DNA of 64,000 bases from Cyanobacteria bacterium FACHB-471 (GTDB lineage Bacteria; Cyanobacteriota; Cyanobacteriia; Elainellales; Elainellaceae). Location of the stretch: contig JACJOC010000020.1 of NCBI GenBank assembly GCA_014695345.1, forward strand, positions 124,001 through 188,000. Reading direction: 5' to 3'. The translations under genes and the position numbers were made by a program. This document shows positions 26,140-33,904 of the stretch, one piece after another (position 1 is the first letter of the stretch; the number at the start of each line of letters is the position of its first letter). The notes below the pieces were generated by a model. It was not told the DNA's origin, did no database searches, and worked only from the letters and a program-made list of their open reading frames with translations.

Positions 26140-26961
26140 TTAGACGACGGGGAAGAAGATTTGGCGGTAGGTGGATAGAATGGTTTCTCCCAAAAAGATG
26201 GCAATCAGGGCACCGAGTGCCAGGAATGGACCGAAGGGCATGGGTTGACGGCGGCTGAGCAAGCCCAGGGCGATCGCCCCTCCCCCTACGAATGCCCCTA
26301 CCGCACAGGCTAAAAAGCTTGCCAGTAAAAGAAGTTTCCAGCCTAACCAGGCTCCCATCATGGCAGCTAGCTTGGCATCGCCGCCGCCCATCGCCGTCTG
26401 ACCAAACACCATTGAGCCCACAATTGTGATCAGGTCAAATAGCCACAACCCAATCACGGCTCCCAAAATTCCGGTCATCAGTTGGCGAGAGATTCCCGAC
26501 AGCGTGGGATCATTCATCCAACCGACTCCCACCTGAAACATTAGCCCGACGATTAAGCCAGATTGCGTCAGTGAGTTAGGCAGCGTCATTGTATCCAGAT
26601 CAATCAGAGATAGCGCCAGCAGCCAGCTTAAAAATGCCCAGTAACCAAGAGCAGGCAGGGGCAGATTAAACGTCCAGAACACCCAGACAAACAGCAGTCC
26701 AGTTGCCGCTTCGACGAACGGATAGCGAACTGAAATGCGCGTTTTGCAATAGCGGCAGCGTCCCCGCAGCCATAGCCAGCCCAAAACTGGGACATTATCG
26801 TAGTTTTTTAATCGACGTAGACAGCTTGGGCAGCGAGACGGTGGAAACAGTAGCGATAGCCCAGCCGGAATTCGGTAGATTACAACATTCAGGAAACTAC
26901 CGATGCAGGCTCCTAAAATGAATACAACGAGGCTGGTTAACCCTGAGAATAGCCATTCCAT
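26140..26961 (-). CDS. pilD: Prepilin peptidase / N-methyltransferase
   Basis: A 273-residue membrane aspartic protease that cleaves and N-methylates type IV prepilins. The N-terminal methyltransferase part has GSFLNVVIYRIP and the paired CxxC motifs (C44/C47 and C69/C72). The catalytic aspartates lie in LIDLDTMTLPN (about residues 120-129) and GGGDAKLAAMMGAWLGW (about residue 190), the GxGD signature. There are about eight membrane helices. It serves type IV pili for motility and natural competence. No pilin genes are adjacent. It starts 16 bp from the end of the TPR gene, suggesting cotranscription. Confidence 0.95.
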   Translation of the reverse strand: MEWLFSGLTSLVVFILGACIGSFLNVVIYRIPAGLSLLFPPSRCPSCLRRLKNYDNVPVLGWLWLRGRCRYCKTRISVRYPFVEAATGLLFVWVFWTFNLPLPALGYWAFLSWLLALSLIDLDTMTLPNSLTQSGLIVGLMFQVGVGWMNDPTLSGISRQLMTGILGAVIGLWLFDLITIVGSMVFGQTAMGGGDAKLAAMMGAWLGWKLLLLASFLACAVGAFVGGGAIALGLLSRRQPMPFGPFLALGALIAIFLGETILSTYRQIFFPVV

Positions 26962-26976
26962 GCAAGGGAGGTGAGG

Positions 26977-28269
26977 TTAGGGATAAGGGAGGCGAATAGG
27001 TTGAGGAATTGCCAGTGAATCAGGAGGGATTGCCAGTGAATCAGGAGAAATTCGCGGGTAAAGGAAGGGTGGCACTGGTGTAGGTAGAGGTAATGTAGGA
27101 AAAAAGGGAAGAGTACCGCGTTCTTGGGCTAATGCTTGGGCTTGTTCGGTCTGCCCTAAGGTGGTGTAGATTCCGATCAAGTCGTCCAGAACAAATCCGT
27201 ATCCAGCCTGGTCGCCCCTCTCCTGAAGCAAAACTCCCCGCTTTTGATAGGCAGCGATCGCCTCTTCATATCGCCCCAGTGCAGTATAAGACTCTCCCAA
27301 GGTGGCTAGAGCATTTGCTTCAGTGAGGCGATCGCCAATTTCCTCAGCTAACGCTAAAGCCTGCTGGACTATCTCAATGGCTTGAGCATATTCTCCTGAA
27401 CCTGCGTGGATATAACCCAGGCGGCTCAGGCTTTCAGCTTCTCCGTAACGATTGCCCAGTTCTTGATAAAGACTGACCGCTTCTTGAGCGAGCAGCAGAG
27501 CAGCTTGAGGAGGAAAATCCGATATGCTTTCCAGCAGAGCATTACCCTGGACAAGCCCAGCATACTGCTGAGTCAATTGCCTTACCTGCTGAGGCTGTTC
27601 CAACCTGTTGTACACACTGATTAACCCCTGTAACGCCTTTGTCTCCTCATATCGGTCATGAATTGATTGAGAGAGGGTTAGGCTCTGACGATAAAACTCA
27701 ATAGCTTCCTCATCGCGTTCTAGCTGTGAGTAAAGCGATGCTAATGCATTCAACGTCCCTGCTTCTTGATGGCGATTGTCTTCTTCTCGCGCAAGGGTTA
27801 GGGTTTGTTGCTCCACCGCGATCGCCTGCTCAGGCTGTTCTAAAACGTTGTAAAGCTGGCTCAAGAAGCTTAAGTGATATCGCTCCTGAGCAGGATCGCC
27901 CAATGCTTGAGCAACCGATATGGCTTCCTGGGCGGCGGCGATCGCCTGCTCATCTTGGCTTGAATAGTAATAAGCCTGACTCAGCGAACTCAAAGCCTCT
28001 GCTTGGCGAGAGCGATCGCCAATTTGTTGATAGAGGGCGATCGCCTGTTGCAGAAGTTGAATTGCCGCTTCGGGCTGTGATTCAGCCTGTCCTCGACCTA
28101 GCTGCAACAGCCCATCGGCTTCTGTCGCACGCTCATCTTTTGCCTCAAGCGGAGCAATTGCCTGAGCCAAAGCGGGAGCATCTAGCGTTGGGAAAATTAC
28201 TTGGGAAAAGCTAACAGCCAGGAGAGTTGTAACCAGAAGAAAACCGACTTTAGAGAAACGCATTACCAT
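26977..28269 (-). CDS. Secreted TPR-repeat protein
   Basis: 430 residues with an N-terminal signal or anchor (VGFLLVTTLLAVSFSQVIF) and then about eight tetratricopeptide repeats of the Kinesin-light-chain or TPR-12 type (YYSSQDEQAIAAAQEAISVAQAL, EYAQAIEIVQQALALAEEIGDR, given as short examples). These would form a superhelical scaffold for protein contacts in the periplasm. The C-terminus is Pro-rich and contains a tandem duplication at DNA level (LAIPPDSLAIPQ, around 27000-27050). Its 16-bp spacing to prepilin peptidase suggests one transcript. The partner is unknown. Confidence 0.82.
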   Translation of the reverse strand: MVMRFSKVGFLLVTTLLAVSFSQVIFPTLDAPALAQAIAPLEAKDERATEADGLLQLGRGQAESQPEAAIQLLQQAIALYQQIGDRSRQAEALSSLSQAYYYSSQDEQAIAAAQEAISVAQALGDPAQERYHLSFLSQLYNVLEQPEQAIAVEQQTLTLAREEDNRHQEAGTLNALASLYSQLERDEEAIEFYRQSLTLSQSIHDRYEETKALQGLISVYNRLEQPQQVRQLTQQYAGLVQGNALLESISDFPPQAALLLAQEAVSLYQELGNRYGEAESLSRLGYIHAGSGEYAQAIEIVQQALALAEEIGDRLTEANALATLGESYTALGRYEEAIAAYQKRGVLLQERGDQAGYGFVLDDLIGIYTTLGQTEQAQALAQERGTLPFFPTLPLPTPVPPFLYPRISPDSLAIPPDSLAIPQPIRLPYP

Positions 28270-28331
28270 TTCAAGCTCTGAAACAACGCGCTTTAGCAGC
28301 TTAAAACTCTATTCAACTTATGACTCTGCGA

Positions 28332-28634
28332 TCAGCGCATCTCTGACTCAATTTGATTGAGCGGCACAAAGCATTCCTGTGGCAGTAGAACGGGTTTTCC
28401 GGTAAAAATCAGCTTGCCGCGATGGGTAAAACGGTCGATCGCCACTCCCAGCGGACGCTCTTGCTCTGGGTGAACTTCGTAAAAGGTGCAATAAATCTGT
28501 CGGGCTGCTTGCAATAGCGACGGATCAAGCAGCGCTGAAAAATCCATCGGTTCAATTTGATTTGGTGCTTGAGTGCCTGCACCTTGCTTAACCACACTTT
28601 GCGTGACAAAACTTTGCTGTGATGTGTACACCAC
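28332..28634 (-). CDS. Hypothetical cyanobacterial protein
   Basis: 100 residues with no membrane segment or signal peptide. The N-terminus is Gln/Ser-rich. The core FSALLDPSLLQAARQIYCTF is helical, and YEVHPEQERPLGVAIDRFTHRG could be strand-rich. No family was recognised. The gene lies between the TPR gene and leuB on the same strand. An overlapping frame (28409-28648) shares the DNA but has poorer composition. Confidence 0.5.
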   Translation of the reverse strand: MVYTSQQSFVTQSVVKQGAGTQAPNQIEPMDFSALLDPSLLQAARQIYCTFYEVHPEQERPLGVAIDRFTHRGKLIFTGKPVLLPQECFVPLNQIESEMR

Positions 28635-28732
28635 CCACCTACCCTCACTTTCGTTAGCTAGACTCTAGTTGATTTGCACCCTTACAGCAAGAGTTCTGTA
28701 AACTCTGCCTTGTAAAGGTATTCGATTAGGAT

Positions 28733-29812
28733 TTAACCCAATGCTTTGACGATCGCTTCTCCCATTGCTCGACAGCCGAGCAGGTTCATTCCCGCTGACA
28801 TAATATCGCCTGTGCGATCGCCCTGATCTAATACTTTCAACACTGCCTGCTCGATTCGATTCGCGGCTTCTGGCTCATTCAAGCCATAGCGCAACATCAT
28901 TGCAGCACTGAGCACCTGGGCGATCGGGTTGGCCTTATCCTGTCCAGCAATATCCGGCGCGGAACCGTGAACAGGCTCAAATACTCCGGGACCAGACGCT
29001 CCTAAACTGGCTGACGGTAGCATCCCAATACTTCCAGTTAGCATTGCCGCTGCATCTGAGAGAATATCGCCAAACAGATTGCCTGTGACAATCGTGTCAA
29101 ACTGTTTGGGGTAGCGCAAAAGCTGCATCGCAGCATTGTCTACATATAAATGAGATAGCTCTACGTCGGGATATTCCTGGGAAAGTTGAGTAATGCGATC
29201 GCGCCACAGTTGCGACACTTCCAGCACATTCGACTTATCGACAGAGCAAAGCCTTTTGCTGCGCTTGCGGGCCGTTTCAAATGCCACCCGTCCAATTCGG
29301 TCAATCTCCGATTCAGAATAGACCATCGTATTCACGCCGCGCTTTTCGCCCGTTTCGGTGGCAAAAATTCCCCTCGGTTGCCCAAAGTAAATTCCACCCG
29401 TTAGCTCTCGCACAACCATGATGTCCACGCCTTCGACCACTTCGCGTTTTAGAGTCGAGGCATCAACCAACTGCGGCAAAATTTGAGCCGGACGCAAGTT
29501 TGCGAACAGTCCTAGTCCCGCCCGTAAACCCAACAGCCCACGTTCGGGGCGCTGATCGTTGGGTAAGGAATCCCATTTGGTGCCGCCGATCGCCGCTAGC
29601 AGAACGGCATCACTATCGCGACAAGTTTCTAGCGTCTCGGGAGGCAGAGGGTTACCCGTTGCGTCGATCGCCGCTCCGCCCATTAGCGCTTCGCGAAACT
29701 CAAACTGAATCTCAAGCTGCTGCCCCACCCGCTTTAGCACGTCTACCGCGACTGCCATAATTTCGGGACCTATGCCATCGCCAGGAAGCAACGTAACGCG
29801 GTAGTGTGCCAT
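28733..29812 (-). CDS. leuB: 3-isopropylmalate dehydrogenase
   Basis: NAD-dependent oxidative decarboxylation of 3-isopropylmalate in leucine synthesis. The 359-residue protein has the family landmarks: [11 protein letters not shown] at residues 8-18, [47 protein letters not shown] with the catalytic Lys, [11 protein letters not shown] with a metal-binding Asp, and [18 protein letters not shown]. Length and order are those of bacterial LeuB. No other leu gene is nearby, as is usual in cyanobacteria. Confidence 0.97.
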   Translation of the reverse strand: MAHYRVTLLPGDGIGPEIMAVAVDVLKRVGQQLEIQFEFREALMGGAAIDATGNPLPPETLETCRDSDAVLLAAIGGTKWDSLPNDQRPERGLLGLRAGLGLFANLRPAQILPQLVDASTLKREVVEGVDIMVVRELTGGIYFGQPRGIFATETGEKRGVNTMVYSESEIDRIGRVAFETARKRSKRLCSVDKSNVLEVSQLWRDRITQLSQEYPDVELSHLYVDNAAMQLLRYPKQFDTIVTGNLFGDILSDAAAMLTGSIGMLPSASLGASGPGVFEPVHGSAPDIAGQDKANPIAQVLSAAMMLRYGLNEPEAANRIEQAVLKVLDQGDRTGDIMSAGMNLLGCRAMGEAIVKALG

Positions 29813-29927
29813 GAATCGCTCTGAAGGTGAAGTAATTTAGGTGCTGTCGTCAGCGATTCAGTATTCTATCCCAAATTTGGAAGGCAAATTCTTTAGAGGA
29901 TCTTTGTGTAACGGCAGATTCCCGGAA

Positions 29928-29990
29928 GGGCTTAGCATTCGGGCAAGAACTCTTGTCTGTTACAAGGTCTGTCTGCCGAATGCTAAGCCC
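29928..29990. repeat. Dispersed hairpin, family 1, copy C
   Basis: Arms GGGCTTAGCATTCGG (29928-29942) and CCGAATGCTAAGCCC (29976-29990), perfect over 15 bp. Compared with copies A, B and D, the base change GCGAAG to GCTTAG is matched by the compensating change on the other arm, so pairing is kept. Confidence 0.88.
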
Positions 29991-30046
29991 CTACATGCTT
30001 TTGGGCTCAATATCTCTAGCTTAGTCTTAGAAGCGATCGCTCCCAC

Positions 30047-30298
30047 TTAAACTATTTGCTCTAGCCGAGATACCTCCAATTCAACCTCTTCAGGTGCGAT
30101 CGCTTCAAACACAATCTCATACTGAGCCGTCGGCAACAGTCGCCGCAACACCTGCAAATAGCCATCCGCATCACTGCGCCGATGAAACCGAGCCGCCACA
30201 AATCGCTGGGAATTGGGCAACATCCGCACCACACACCACGGATCGATCGCCAATCTTCGCCCCGAACCCTTTAACCCAGGCTCTGACATTGGTATCAT
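30047..30298 (-). CDS. Conserved small cyanobacterial protein
   Basis: The ATG at 30298, 7 bp after AAGGA, gives 83 aa, a better start than the upstream ATG at 30316. The sequence has LAIDPWCVVRMLPNSQRFVA, then FHRRSDADGYLQVLRRLLP and YEIVFEAIAPEEVE. It resembles, from memory, small cyanobacterial proteins with DPWCVVR and RSDADGHLQ motifs that have no assigned function. The fold looks like a small alpha/beta domain. It is divergent from the XRE regulator gene, so the twin palindromes at 30394-30443 could govern both directions. Confidence 0.6.
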   Translation of the reverse strand: MIPMSEPGLKGSGRRLAIDPWCVVRMLPNSQRFVAARFHRRSDADGYLQVLRRLLPTAQYEIVFEAIAPEEVELEVSRLEQIV

Positions 30299-30393
30299 AT
30301 GCAAATCCTTTCCCACGTCTGTGGGATACGTTGGATGGCGATCGCTCCCAAGTTTTCCAGGCTAGAAGGGCGATCGCTCTTAGCATGTACATG

Positions 30394-30443
30394 GAAGGTG
30401 GAATTCCACCTTCTCACTCATTAAAGGGTGGAATTCCACCCTT
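30394..30443. promoter_or_regulatory. Twin 20-bp perfect palindromes (operator candidates)
   Basis: GAAGGTGGAATTCCACCTTC (30394-30413) and AAGGGTGGAATTCCACCCTT (30424-30443) are each perfect palindromes sharing the core GGTGGAATTCCACC. Their centres are exactly 30 bp apart, close to three helical turns. They end 13 bp before the ATG of the XRE regulator at 30457 and lie in the divergent region with the gene at 30047-30298. This is the expected place for an autoregulatory operator, though a simple repeat remains possible. Confidence 0.65.
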
Positions 30444-30456
30444 GTCAAGCTCAAGC

Positions 30457-30669
30457 ATGGGTCTAGTCAGGCTAAAAATTCGAGAACTCGCTGCCGAAAA
30501 AGGTTGGACGATCAAGGAAGTCGCTAATCGTTCTGGAGTTAACTACAACACTGTGAAAAGCTATGCTCGCCACCCCGGCATGAATATGGTTGACCTTGCT
30601 GCTGTGCAAAAAATAGCTCGTGCTTTTGATATCAGCATTGAAGATCTAGTTGAGGTTTTGGAGGAGTAG
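30457..30669 (+). CDS. XRE-family helix-turn-helix regulator
   Basis: 70 residues, MGLVRLKIRELAAEKGWTIK then EVANRSGVNYNTVKSYARHP. It is a complete Cro/C1-type HTH (about 6-62) with the recognition helix around NYNTVKSYAR, and it ends in IEDLVEVLEE. The frame is open further upstream (MYMEGGIPP...), but those codons only translate the palindromes, so the ATG at 30457 is preferred. It is followed after 44 bp by the DUF6883/DUF4926-like pair on the same strand, so it may control that pair as well as itself. Family members are common as lone cyanobacterial regulators. Confidence 0.8.
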   Translation: MGLVRLKIRELAAEKGWTIKEVANRSGVNYNTVKSYARHPGMNMVDLAAVQKIARAFDISIEDLVEVLEE

Positions 30670-30713
30670 GGGCGATCGCCCTTTTCTGTCGCTTAACATT
30701 TGGGTAGTTCAAG

Positions 30714-31049
30714 GTGAAAATTCCTGACGATGCCATTATTCCAGATAGCAAATTAATCCAACACCTGCTGATTTATAAAGTAAGAAACGATAAATCTAAA
30801 TTTTTAGCGCAGGCTGGATTCACTCTGGATAACTCAGATAAGCTGCGGTCAGCTATCCAATCGCTTACTAAATCAGGCGAAGCAATTGAAGATGGAACCA
30901 ACGAATACGGAATTTTTTACCGAGTTGAGGGAGAGTTGATTGGCGTTAACGGAATAAAACTGCCAGTTGTTATCATTTGGCTACAGCGACAAATCGACAA
31001 CCAGTTTCAGTTTGTAACCCTTAAACCTCTCAAAAAGATTTCGTCATGA
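30714..31049 (+). CDS. DUF6883-like protein, first gene of a toxin-antitoxin-like pair (intact copy)
   Basis: 111 residues from a GTG start, MKIPDDAIIPDSKLIQHLLI. The layout KLPN-like start, ...DKSKFLAQAGFTLDNSDKLRSA, then NEYGIFYRVEGELIG and a strand-rich end, fits the DUF6883 family from memory. It overlaps the next gene by 4 bp (ATGA), implying translational coupling. The same two-gene order recurs at 50841-51432, where the homologous gene has exactly the same length once a 7-bp duplication is removed. Which partner is toxic, if either, is unknown. Confidence 0.65.
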   Translation: MKIPDDAIIPDSKLIQHLLIYKVRNDKSKFLAQAGFTLDNSDKLRSAIQSLTKSGEAIEDGTNEYGIFYRVEGELIGVNGIKLPVVIIWLQRQIDNQFQFVTLKPLKKISS

Positions 31050-31294
31050 CGTTTAAGCTTTATCAGGAAGTGACCCTCACTCGTGATTTGCCGGAGCACC
31101 AGCTTAAAGCAGGCGATATCACAACGCTGATTGATTTTGTTCCTCACCCTGAAGGTGGAAAAGAAGGTTGTATATTAGAGGTTTTTAATGCTATTGGGGA
31201 ATCTATTGCTGTTGTAGTGGCACCGCTCTCCGCAATAGAAGCTTTACGTGCTGATGAAATTTTGACGGTTCGTTCAATGGCACAACCCAGTTAA
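31046..31294 (+). CDS. DUF4926-like protein, second gene of the pair
   Basis: 82 residues, MTFKLYQEVTLTRDLPEHQL, then KAGDITTLIDFVPHPEGGKE and a strand-rich end ESIAVVVAPLSAIEALR. The small SH3-like barrel pattern (V-x-L-T-x-D-L-P, G-D-x-x-T-L-x-D, V-x-x-P-x-S) is that of DUF4926 proteins, commonly encoded after a DUF6883 gene. The start overlaps the previous stop by 4 bp. The second copy lies at 51196-51432. Function is unknown. A toxin-neutralising role is inferred only from the pairing. Confidence 0.7.
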   Translation: MTFKLYQEVTLTRDLPEHQLKAGDITTLIDFVPHPEGGKEGCILEVFNAIGESIAVVVAPLSAIEALRADEILTVRSMAQPS

Positions 31295-31320
31295 TCTTTT
31301 ACTTGAGAATTTGATGGTTA

Positions 31321-31359
31321 GATGGCGATCGCCCCCACCCTTCAGAAGCGATCGCCATC
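31321..31359. terminator. Hairpin between convergent genes
   Basis: Perfect 12-bp arms GATGGCGATCGC (31321-31332) and GCGATCGCCATC (31348-31359), built on two HIP1 octamers, with a 15-base loop. It lies between the convergent DUF4926-like and ArsA-like genes and could serve as a bidirectional terminator. Confidence 0.6.
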
Positions 31360-31385
31360 AACACATATTCAACCGATGATTAAGC

Positions 31386-32486
31386 TCAGAAGGAAATAAT
31401 TAAATAGCCGTCCTGAAACTTGGCTCCCGTCACTTGCTTACCCCGCAATTCTGGAGGCAGAGAAACGTTACGGCGTTGATCTCCGGCTTCTATGGTGACT
31501 TCTGGTCCGTATTGGGTGAGTTTCACCTGCTTTTTGTCAAATCCAGGTAAGAAGAGGGCAACTTTGCGATCGCTAACGTTAACCGCAATCGGTTTAGGTG
31601 CTTGGGTCGCGTCAGCAAAATTGGGCAAAGCATCCATTAGCGGTTGCCAGTTGTCGCCTGTCCGAGTTGGAATGGTAGATACAGGCAGTGGCGTAAATTC
31701 TTGGCGAATCCGCTCAGATGGAGTGGATTGGTTAAGCAGAATGCCTCCAACCGTCAGCCCCACCTGCTGAGCGCCGCCCCAAAGATAGCGGGCAGTGGCG
31801 ATCGCCCCTTCATCTTCAGAGGTCACTAGATAGGCTGCAACGCGATTTGGATTTGCTACCGCTTCCTTACCCTGATCGAGCAAGTTGTTAACTTGCCCCG
31901 CAGGTTGAGCAAACGCATCTCCCCCGGCTGACCAGTTGACGTTGAGAACGGCACCAGCGAGCGGTTGCAGGAAAGGCGATACAGTTTTGCCCAAATCTGA
32001 ATCGGCAAAGACTTGACGAAAGCGACGAATATACCAGCTTGCGATTTCTGGCATTCCTAGCATTCGCAGGGTTGCTTGATCGCCTGTGCCGTCATAGACA
32101 ATCACATCATATTTGTCACTTGCGTCATATTCTCGAATGGCATTAAGTGCGAGGGCGCTATCCATCCCAGGCAACACCCCTAGCTCCTGCCCAAACACCG
32201 CCTTGAAGAAGGGCGTTCTCAAATATTGTGCTTCTTGCTGCTTCAGTTCTTCCCAGCTGCGCTCTAGCATAGTTGTGGCGCGAAACTGAACCGCCTGCAA
32301 ATTGCTAGACAACTCCTGCGGATCAGCGGTTAGCGGTTTACCTACCAAAAGACCAAATGCAGGGCTAGAATCTTGCCCTGCTAACAAAACTCGCTTGCCT
32401 TGCTGGGCAAATTGCTTAGCAGCGGCGATCGCCATCGTTGTGCGACCCGTTCCGCCTTTACCGAGAAACGTCAAAATCAAAGCCAT
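31386..32486 (-). CDS. ArsA/GET3-like anion-transporting ATPase
   Basis: A 366-residue deviant Walker ATPase. Walker A is FLGKGGTGRTTMAIA at residues 8-22. Switch-like VIVYDGTGDQATLRMLGMPE follows near 130. The C-terminal 60 residues (KVALFLPGFDKKQVKLTQYG, GAKFQDGYLIISF) form the small HSP20-like beta-sandwich seen in cyanobacterial and plastid ArsA-family proteins. There is no second ATPase half and no metal-binding Cys triad, so arsenite transport is unlikely. A role in protein targeting or photosynthetic membrane assembly is more plausible for this subgroup, but that is inference. Confidence 0.85.
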   Translation of the reverse strand: MALILTFLGKGGTGRTTMAIAAAKQFAQQGKRVLLAGQDSSPAFGLLVGKPLTADPQELSSNLQAVQFRATTMLERSWEELKQQEAQYLRTPFFKAVFGQELGVLPGMDSALALNAIREYDASDKYDVIVYDGTGDQATLRMLGMPEIASWYIRRFRQVFADSDLGKTVSPFLQPLAGAVLNVNWSAGGDAFAQPAGQVNNLLDQGKEAVANPNRVAAYLVTSEDEGAIATARYLWGGAQQVGLTVGGILLNQSTPSERIRQEFTPLPVSTIPTRTGDNWQPLMDALPNFADATQAPKPIAVNVSDRKVALFLPGFDKKQVKLTQYGPEVTIEAGDQRRNVSLPPELRGKQVTGAKFQDGYLIISF

Positions 32487-32678
32487 CCCAAATTCCTATC
32501 CCAGATACCTAATAGTTGTTACCTGTGTTCTATCGTACCGATCGGGTCAGGTAGGATGCATATCTAATTAAGTTGAGATTGGTCTCAGTTGAAATTCGTC
32601 TAGGCAGATCGCATATCTGGGCGACTTCAGGTGGACAGAGCCACGCTAAAAATCGCCCAGGCTGTCTGAATCCTGGCA

Positions 32679-32873
32679 TTATTGAACAGGTTTAATCTCG
32701 TCCTCAAAAAACCAGGTAGCAAATTTGTCCTCAAAGCGGACTATTAAGCCAACACCGCTACCATCCACCATTTTGTAGCCTTCGATCGCCCCAGTTTGAC
32801 CGAGCCGATCGATCACTGCTTGCGGGGCGCGATCGCGCAACCGAAACACACGCACTTTCTGACCTATTTCCAT
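32679..32873 (-). CDS. petP: Cytochrome b6f complex subunit PetP
   Basis: The start at 32873 gives MEIGQKVRVFRLRDRAPQAV and 64 aa, the normal PetP length. The frame extends 8 codons further upstream. The SH3-like small protein ends VGLIVRFEDKFATWFFEDEI, which is close to the family signature. PetP is a peripheral cytoplasmic-face subunit of the cytochrome b6f complex in cyanobacteria and red algae, and affects the balance of linear and cyclic electron flow. It is monocistronic here. Confidence 0.85.
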   Translation of the reverse strand: MEIGQKVRVFRLRDRAPQAVIDRLGQTGAIEGYKMVDGSGVGLIVRFEDKFATWFFEDEIKPVQ

Positions 32874-32927
32874 CGCCACTCCAACGGGTAAAACCATGAA
32901 TTAGTGTATCAGTGTCTAGCCCCTTCC

Positions 32928-33105
32928 CTAATGCTTCCAAACTACTAAAACGACACCGCTCATAATCAACCCAACTCCAACCATGCGGCTGAGCGGCAAT
33001 ACCTCTTTGAAGAAAAGCACTCCAATCAGCACTGAGAAGACATAGCTTAAGGCGACAACAAGTAGGATGAACTCTTGCGGAGCACTCGAAAAAATCCTTA
33101 AATTT
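32928..33105 (-). pseudogene. C-terminal remnant of an EamA/SMR-type transporter
   Basis: The minus strand encodes, up to a stop at 32928-32930, two membrane segments typical of small drug/metabolite transporters: ILLVVALSYVFSVLIGVLFF, then KEVLPLSRMVGVGLIMSGVV and a short tail VVWKH. Upstream, the frame runs into non-transporter sequence without a good start codon. The fragment would encode only the last two helices, so it appears to be what is left of a DMT-superfamily gene. Confidence 0.6.
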
Positions 33106-33214
33106 ACAACGGGCTTGCTTTTAGCCTTTAAGTTTACAGCTAGTGTATGAAGCAGTGTGGGCGATGAACGTTAGAATCTGACCACGCTCAAGAAGCTTAC
33201 TACTCAAGGGTTTT

Positions 33215-33904
33215 ATGGCTAGTGCTGCTCATCTTTACACAAGCGAACAGATTTCAGTTTGGTTACGAGGGCTATTGACGATCGCCTGGGCAGACGGACA
33301 CTTTGACCAGGAAGAAAAAGACCTGATTGCTAGCCTGACTCAGGATGAACTAGATCCCAAAACGGATCTAGGAGCGTTAGAACCGATCGCCGCTAATGAA
33401 CTGGCTGCCATTTTAGGGAATGACGCTAAAACAGCAGAAAATTTCCTCCGAACAGCAGTGATGGTCGCGATCGCCGATGGCACCTATTCCAGCCCTGAAG
33501 ACCAAACCTTGAGGCAGTTCTGCCAAGCTTTAGGGCAACCCACCGCCGTTTTAGAAACCCTCTGCCTGACGCTGCCCGAACGTCAGATAGAAGCACAGGC
33601 TAACGCTGCCAAAGCTACAACTGCGCCAGAAGGCAGTGAGCAGGCAATCACTCCCTTGCGCCCAGTACGGGAATGGCTCGATCAGCTCGAAATTGCTGAC
33701 CCCAGAGTGGCCCGCTTCCTGTGCAAGATGATCCCATCTCAGTGCCCGTTTGAGCGAGACGTGAATGTATTTGGGCACAAAGTCGTTCATATTCCACCAC
33801 TGTGCAAGCTCAACCCGCTCTACGAACAGCTTGTCGGACTCCGCTTTCGGGCATTGTCCTACCTGGCAGATGACTGTGGCGAAGATGTCACTCCTTACTG
33901 TTAG
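33215..33904 (+). CDS. TerB-like / Mo-dependent nitrogenase C-terminal domain protein
   Basis: 229 residues. The N-terminal half (about 9-115) is an all-helical TerB-like domain with two AxADGxxxxEExxL-type repeats (IAWADGHFDQEEKDLI and VAIADGTYSSPEDQTL) that could bind metal. The C-terminal part (about 150-229) matches the Mo-nitro_C family: REWLDQLEIADPRVARFLCK, CPFERDVNVFGHKVVHIPPL, CKLNPLYEQLVGLRFRALSY. Despite its name this domain is found in many cyanobacteria outside nif clusters, and no nif gene is here. The stop overlaps that of the convergent alcohol dehydrogenase gene by 4 bp. The function is unknown. Confidence 0.8.
   Translation: MASAAHLYTSEQISVWLRGLLTIAWADGHFDQEEKDLIASLTQDELDPKTDLGALEPIAANELAAILGNDAKTAENFLRTAVMVAIADGTYSSPEDQTLRQFCQALGQPTAVLETLCLTLPERQIEAQANAAKATTAPEGSEQAITPLRPVREWLDQLEIADPRVARFLCKMIPSQCPFERDVNVFGHKVVHIPPLCKLNPLYEQLVGLRFRALSYLADDCGEDVTPYC

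Noticed and set aside
33215-33904. Evidence for a nitrogenase cluster
   Set aside because: Only the C-terminal domain named after Mo-nitrogenase is present. This domain is widespread outside nif loci, and no nif gene is in the window.
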